A stretch of 64,000 bases of DNA from Acidaminococcus fermentans DSM 20731. Lineage in GTDB: Bacteria; Bacillota; Negativicutes; Acidaminococcales; Acidaminococcaceae. The stretch lies in assembly GCF_000025305.1 (NCBI RefSeq), contig NC_013740.1, positions 1,178,001 to 1,242,000 on the forward strand, written 5' to 3'. A program made the position numbers and the translations under genes. Positions 59,437 through 64,000 of this stretch are shown here, in pieces; within the stretch, counting starts at the first letter, position 1; each line of letters starts with the position of its first letter. Under the pieces are notes generated by a model that worked only from the letters and a program-made list of their open reading frames with translations, ran no database searches and was not told where the DNA came from.

Positions 59437-62000
59437 TCTTCACCGACTTTCAAAACACGCAAACTTTCAATACCACGATCATCAATGATTTTGACAGCAA
59501 TCATGGTATTGGGCTCTGCCGTAAACCACAAAGATTCATTTCCAGCATATTTACCAATCAATTCCTGATTGATTTCAGCTTTCAATGTTTTTGCCAGTTT
59601 ATTCCACCCATCCTTTTTTCCACCCATAGGGAAAAAGACCTGGTTGGGTTCAATACAGTTCATTGGATCGTAATTTGTATCCAGCATCCACATGGCAATA
59701 TTACTATCCGTACCAGAAATAACAGTCCCTTTTTTTACGTCATAGTAGTCAAAACCGTTGACTATTACTTTATATCGGTTTTTAGTTCTTCCGTCTTTAA
59801 TAAGTTCCACATCAGGCTGCCCGACTAACCAGAAACTCTGGTTGGAAGAACGTTTCTTTTTCAAGTCCTCCGTCATCAGATCCGTATTCATTTGGACTTT
59901 AAGCACCGTGACCCCTGGCCACAATGCCTCATCAAGCATCTGGGAAGCTTCAGGTCCAAATTGAAAAGCTGCAAAAATAATGTATCCCGGTGTTGGACGC
60001 ATATTCTGTGCTTCATTAAGAGCCATATCAATAAATCTGGCATCCATGACCTTAGTCTCACTGCCAAAACAAATGATAGCTCTTTTGGGTGAATCTTCTT
60101 TAGTTTCTCCTTCTGCCTGAAAATAAACACTTCCTTCAAGCGGCTCGATTCTGGAAAAATCAAGTTTATTGCCATTTTTCCCCAGTATCCCAGTAGCAAG
60201 TAATTCACTTCTCCATTGACTTTGTTTAGAAGTCATATTTTCGGCTTCAGCAGTTGATAATGTCTCTTCTAATGGTTTGACAATTGGTGCAGGAAGAGAT
60301 TCTACTGTAAATGGACCAGATACACGCACTTTCGTTTTATCAATCTCAGGCTGATCATAAAGAGTTTCTTCTGCTGGGGGCTCATTATTAGCAATAGATT
60401 TTAATGTAATATGAGGAACTGTTTTATAGATGAACCCGCTGGAAATTCCCTGATCTGGATGCGCAAGTTTATAATAATCAAAAGATGCTGTCATCAAGCG
60501 CTCCTTAGCCAACTCAATGGCCACGCGGGACGTGTCGCAAGTAATCCAGCGGCGTCCCCATTGTTCAGCTACATAAGCTGTTGTACCGCTACCACAGGTG
60601 ATATCAAGAACTAAATCATCAGGATCAGACGTCATAAGTATGCATCTTTTGGGAATTTCATTAGGTGTCTGTACAACATACATTTTATCATTTACCGCCC
60701 CAATTCCTGTCCACAAATTATTAAGACGCGAAATAGGATAATCTTCATAATAAAGTTTTACTCTAAGATTATCTCCCTCTTCTTGCAGCCTATTTGCAAT
60801 TTTTAAGTCATTCAATCCATTAGGGTAAGAAGTTTTCCACTGTGTACCTTTTGGAGGATAGTATGTTTTTCCATTATATTGGTATCCTTGTTGCTTTTCA
60901 TTACCTTGTGCATTCAAACTCCAAGTGCCAAATAATTTGATGTTTTTATTATCTTTCATAAAGGCTTCAATATTATGTCGTTTGTTTGGTGGTACCCGCT
61001 TGCACCCTTGACCATGTATATTTTCTAACCATAAATGTGAACCACAAGTATCAGCAAAATCTTGAGGATCTTTCTTTTTGAACAAAGAATGAAATTTAAT
61101 TTTATTTTTATCCTTTGCGTACCATACTAAATAATAAGTTGCACTATTTAACAACTTTTTAGCAAACATAACTGATCCTTTTTTTATTGAAATTTGAGAA
61201 ACAAAATTTTCTGGTCCAAAAATTTCATCGCAAATATTCCTTACAAAATGCACATTTTCATCGCTAATTTGAATAAAAATACTTCCAGAATCTTTTAATA
61301 AATTATAGCTTAATAAAATTCGGTTTCTTAAATAGGTAAGATATGAGTGGATACCTAATTCCCAAGTATCTCGAAAGGCAGTAATCATTTCTGGCTCTTG
61401 TGTTAAATCCTCATCTTTATCTCCAGATTTAAGAGACATATCATTAACAAATGGTTGGAAATTTGACCCGTATTTAATTCCATAAGGTGGATCTATATAA
61501 CACATCTGTACTTGCCCTGCCATGCCTTCTTTTTCCAACAGCGAATTCATAACGACAAGGCTGTCCCCGGCAATGAGTCTGTTCGTCCAGTCAACCCCGT
61601 GTTTATAAAATTCCAACGCATCACGGCGGCGGCGCTGTTTTTCTAAGGGATCCTCTCCAAATAAGCTCATTTGAGGATTTTCAAAATCATCACCAATGAC
61701 CTGGACGGGACGCAAAATTTTAGAAGGCTTTATGGACTCCTGAATATGGATAGAGGTATCAGGAACATCAAATGAAACTCCTTCTGCTTTCCCTGCCCAT
61801 TCAAGTGTAGGATCAAGATTAGGATCAAACTGATAAGTCGTTATATCCTCAGCCACTCGGTCAAATTTAGCAATTCCTATGGGCGGATTATTTGTTCGTT
61901 TCTTATCTAGATGATCATAGGCATCGATCGTTCTAAGTTTATCAAGGTGTTGCGCCTTAGATAATTCCTCAACAGTCAAAATACGTTTCTTGCGAGCCAT
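59433..62000 (-). CDS. mod: Type III DNA methyltransferase subunit
   Basis: 855 residues from the ATG at 62000 (AAGGAG upstream; longer starts lack a site). Motif IV IDPPYGIKYGSN precedes motif I LVLDITCGSGTTAYVAE, the beta-class order of type III Mod adenine methyltransferases. The variable middle region is the target recognition domain and the C-terminus carries ESLWFTAEPNTMIAVKIID. Mod sets specificity and protects host DNA. No simple-repeat tract suggesting phase variation is seen near the start. Confidence 0.92.
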   Translation of the reverse strand: MARKKRILTVEELSKAQHLDKLRTIDAYDHLDKKRTNNPPIGIAKFDRVAEDITTYQFDPNLDPTLEWAGKAEGVSFDVPDTSIHIQESIKPSKILRPVQVIGDDFENPQMSLFGEDPLEKQRRRRDALEFYKHGVDWTNRLIAGDSLVVMNSLLEKEGMAGQVQMCYIDPPYGIKYGSNFQPFVNDMSLKSGDKDEDLTQEPEMITAFRDTWELGIHSYLTYLRNRILLSYNLLKDSGSIFIQISDENVHFVRNICDEIFGPENFVSQISIKKGSVMFAKKLLNSATYYLVWYAKDKNKIKFHSLFKKKDPQDFADTCGSHLWLENIHGQGCKRVPPNKRHNIEAFMKDNKNIKLFGTWSLNAQGNEKQQGYQYNGKTYYPPKGTQWKTSYPNGLNDLKIANRLQEEGDNLRVKLYYEDYPISRLNNLWTGIGAVNDKMYVVQTPNEIPKRCILMTSDPDDLVLDITCGSGTTAYVAEQWGRRWITCDTSRVAIELAKERLMTASFDYYKLAHPDQGISSGFIYKTVPHITLKSIANNEPPAEETLYDQPEIDKTKVRVSGPFTVESLPAPIVKPLEETLSTAEAENMTSKQSQWRSELLATGILGKNGNKLDFSRIEPLEGSVYFQAEGETKEDSPKRAIICFGSETKVMDARFIDMALNEAQNMRPTPGYIIFAAFQFGPEASQMLDEALWPGVTVLKVQMNTDLMTEDLKKKRSSNQSFWLVGQPDVELIKDGRTKNRYKVIVNGFDYYDVKKGTVISGTDSNIAMWMLDTNYDPMNCIEPNQVFFPMGGKKDGWNKLAKTLKAEINQELIGKYAGNESLWFTAEPNTMIAVKIIDDRGIESLRVLKVGEE

Positions 62001-62101
62001 AATTTTATTACTCTCCTTATCCATACTGAATAAATGTGTTACTTTCAACCTTCACTGAACAACAAAACAAATTCAGTTTATGATCAGATATTTCGAAATA
62101 C

Positions 62102-64000
62102 CTACTCCTCTATCCCCATCATCCCCGCAAACCACTGATACGTCTCCTCCAGTTTCCACTCCTTCGATTCCCTGGGAAAATACAAGAGCATCCCTTTGCG
62201 GCTTCGGGTTAGAAGCACCCGGTACACGTTTTCCAGGACTTTTCTCAGATCCTTCAACCCTGGATTGGTGGCCTTGGGATCTACCACCCATTTTCCATTT
62301 TGGATGTAGAAATCACCGATGAAGGAAACGATGGGAAATTCCAATTCGATCCCCTGGATCAGGAATTCTGATGCGCCCCGGGTCAGCTTGTAACTTTCTT
62401 CATTATACCATTGATAGGCTTCGGTAGCCTTAACATAGCTGCCCCTATACTGGGGACCAAACATCCCTGGGATATGTCGAAGATGGGAGGAAACCACGAT
62501 CCCCGTATGGTCTCCTGGATAGTTCTGCTGGACATAGGAAACGAAACCGGGGAGTTTCTTGGGGTCCCAGGCTCTCCAACATAGAAACCCTTTGGCCAGC
62601 ATGTCCTGGTACGCCTTCCTGGCTTTGTCCATGTTGAGTTCCAAGATCGCTTCCACCCAAGGGCTTACGTTGATAAAGTCATGCCGGATGGATGTGGTGA
62701 GCATCAATTCCGGGCTCACATGAAGGGTAGGAACACTGCTAAAAAGCTGTTTGTAAGAATCAGGAACATAGGCATTCCAATCACTTCTATTGGATAAGGC
62801 ATCCACCCAAAGGGGCATGCCCGTTTCTTCGTGACGATGAATGGCCTGGCCATCTCCAATCAAGCACAAGATGGTCACCTTTCCATATTTCGCCGCAATC
62901 CGGTCCCCCAGACGTAACAGCAGGGTGGCTTCGTTTTCTCCTGGTTCCTTGGTGTCCGTATCCCAGGCCCGTTGGGCTTCATCAAATACAATAATATGGT
63001 GCAAAGGAACCGTTACCCCATGGGCCAGGTATTTGAAGTCTTTCATGGACTGGATGTAGCTTCCGCCTTCTTTGTCCACCCCGTTGGTGGATAAGGTATG
63101 CTGCAGAATGTTGACCAGGGGATCATTTCCGGACAGGTAGATGGGTGTCAAGGTTTCCAGGTCATGGGCATGATCGTAGACGGTTTTCAGACCTACCAGG
63201 GTCTTCCCCGAGCCCGGGACGCCAGAAACAAAGATGATGCTTTTGGCAATAGAGGGATCCGCAATGACGGCATTGATGGAGTCTAGGGTCTCTTTAATAT
63301 CGCCTTCTCGGATGGTCTTGATATTGGGCAGGTCCCCTTCTTTGAAAAGCTGCAGAGTGGCATCGGCAATATTCTTCAATGGGTAGAAGGGAGAAGCAAT
63401 CCAATTGTACCATTCTTGTTCGGTCATGGGAACCTGGTCTTTTAGGGTGTTTAGAAGGGTGGACGTAAAGTTACCAGGATGCAACACATCCACCAGGTGA
63501 TGATTCCCTTCCGGGTCCACATGGGTATAAACCAGATGAGCTTCCACCTGCATCTCGTTCTTTTCCGTTTCGTAATGATAATGGGAAATGCTTTGCCGAT
63601 ACCCAGCAGCCTGGGCCACATCATCTTTGAGGATGGCCCTTTTTTCCTTAAATTCCAAGATGATCACCTTATCCCGGGAAAGGAGCAGTACGTCCGCACG
63701 CTTTTGGGAATCGGGCATCATATATTCAAAGGCCAGGGTAAAATTATCCAGTGCCGCATCGATAGGAAGATATTTTTGAAGGAACTCATAGCAATCGTAC
63801 CAGGAGCGATCGTTGGCCTCCCCTACTGAACAACCGCAGGTCTTTTCTACAAAATCATGACAAGCGGCCACAAACCCTTCTTGGGTGATTTCTTCCCGAA
63901 ATTCCTTCAAGGTTGTGACAAGAGCAGCTCTATCTTTAACTAGGTATTTCCGAAAAGCCGTCACCACAATCCGATCCGCCGGCAGCCAATCCACATCATC
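62102..64000 (-). CDS. DUF2075 (Schlafen-like helicase) protein, 5'-partial
   Basis: At least 633 codons, open to the window edge. The first part carries a nuclease-like region (SRDKVIILEFKEKRAILKDD, a PD-(D/E)XK-like EFKEK). The ATPase has VSGVPGSGKTLVG (Walker A) and IIVFDEAQRAWD (Walker B), and the C-terminus is typical DUF2075 (VYRVLLTRSRKGMLLYFPRE). These proteins act in nucleic-acid stress or defence and occur beside restriction systems. It lies 101 bp upstream of mod on the same strand. Confidence 0.85.
   Translation of the reverse strand, partial: DDVDWLPADRIVVTAFRKYLVKDRAALVTTLKEFREEITQEGFVAACHDFVEKTCGCSVGEANDRSWYDCYEFLQKYLPIDAALDNFTLAFEYMMPDSQKRADVLLLSRDKVIILEFKEKRAILKDDVAQAAGYRQSISHYHYETEKNEMQVEAHLVYTHVDPEGNHHLVDVLHPGNFTSTLLNTLKDQVPMTEQEWYNWIASPFYPLKNIADATLQLFKEGDLPNIKTIREGDIKETLDSINAVIADPSIAKSIIFVSGVPGSGKTLVGLKTVYDHAHDLETLTPIYLSGNDPLVNILQHTLSTNGVDKEGGSYIQSMKDFKYLAHGVTVPLHHIIVFDEAQRAWDTDTKEPGENEATLLLRLGDRIAAKYGKVTILCLIGDGQAIHRHEETGMPLWVDALSNRSDWNAYVPDSYKQLFSSVPTLHVSPELMLTTSIRHDFINVSPWVEAILELNMDKARKAYQDMLAKGFLCWRAWDPKKLPGFVSYVQQNYPGDHTGIVVSSHLRHIPGMFGPQYRGSYVKATEAYQWYNEESYKLTRGASEFLIQGIELEFPIVSFIGDFYIQNGKWVVDPKATNPGLKDLRKVLENVYRVLLTRSRKGMLLYFPRESKEWKLEETYQWFAGMMGIEE

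Overview
The window looks like a Negativicutes chromosome, most likely Acidaminococcaceae (inference). Support comes from AGGAGG ribosome sites, moderate GC, a DASS carrier, a CitMHS carrier and a tripartite tricarboxylate transporter in one window, and core genes interleaved with clostridial-type phage genes. No rRNA, tRNA or CRISPR array was found.

Layout. (1) 0-5.4 kb, core: a PC4/YdbC ssDNA-binding protein, a heterodimeric ABC exporter with one degenerate ATP site, a LysR regulator and a low-molecular-weight phosphatase. (2) 5.6-21.7 kb, accessory: an IS3 element, IS66 and AAA-ATPase remnants, a 116-bp hairpin repeat, and an operon of a glycine-zipper membrane protein, a Sel1-repeat coiled-coil protein and a truncated ATP-grasp protein. 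A tyrosine integrase and excisionase follow, then a cluster of secreted paralogues around a membrane J-domain protein and two tandem double-zinc-ribbon membrane proteins. (3) 22.1-29.9 kb, metabolic: a DASS transporter with an FAD oxidoreductase, and a CitMHS transporter with two alpha/beta hydrolases, each set opposite a divergent LysR gene. (4) 30.1-30.8 kb: a HigBA-type toxin-antitoxin pair. (5) 30.85-49.5 kb: a prophage early module read leftwards, from sigma-like factor, Cas4-like nuclease, SSB, intein-containing DNA polymerase I and P4-type primase (frameshifted) through VRR-NUC, helicase, DUF1492, HNH, small terminase and ParB-methyltransferase to amidoligase. It stops at a 48-codon stub of the large terminase, and no capsid, tail, portal or lysis genes remain. 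Two plus-strand cargo genes with their own promoters sit inside it. (6) 49.9-56.5 kb: a TctBAC transporter with a FadR-type regulator and a nitrilase-family amidase, flanked by two copies of one gene tail, then an ACT-domain protein. (7) 56.7-64.0 kb, defence: a type III restriction-modification operon (mod, res) downstream of a DUF2075 helicase-like gene that runs off the window.

How it fits together. A 30-bp two-block motif (GTACTTA, 13 bp, TGTCCTGTTA) occurs three times with identical spacing: upstream of xis, of the DUF4406/primase operon and of the early replication operon. It suggests the integrase module and the phage module share one control circuit. A second, 32-bp element precedes three successive late-side prophage operons, including the amidoligase.

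The strongest candidates for something new are: the polymerase intein that is open in frame across a complete HNH endonuclease encoded in another frame; the two shared promoter-like elements; the glycine-zipper/Sel1/ATP-grasp operon; and the amidoligase plus a companion protein sharing its C-terminal module.
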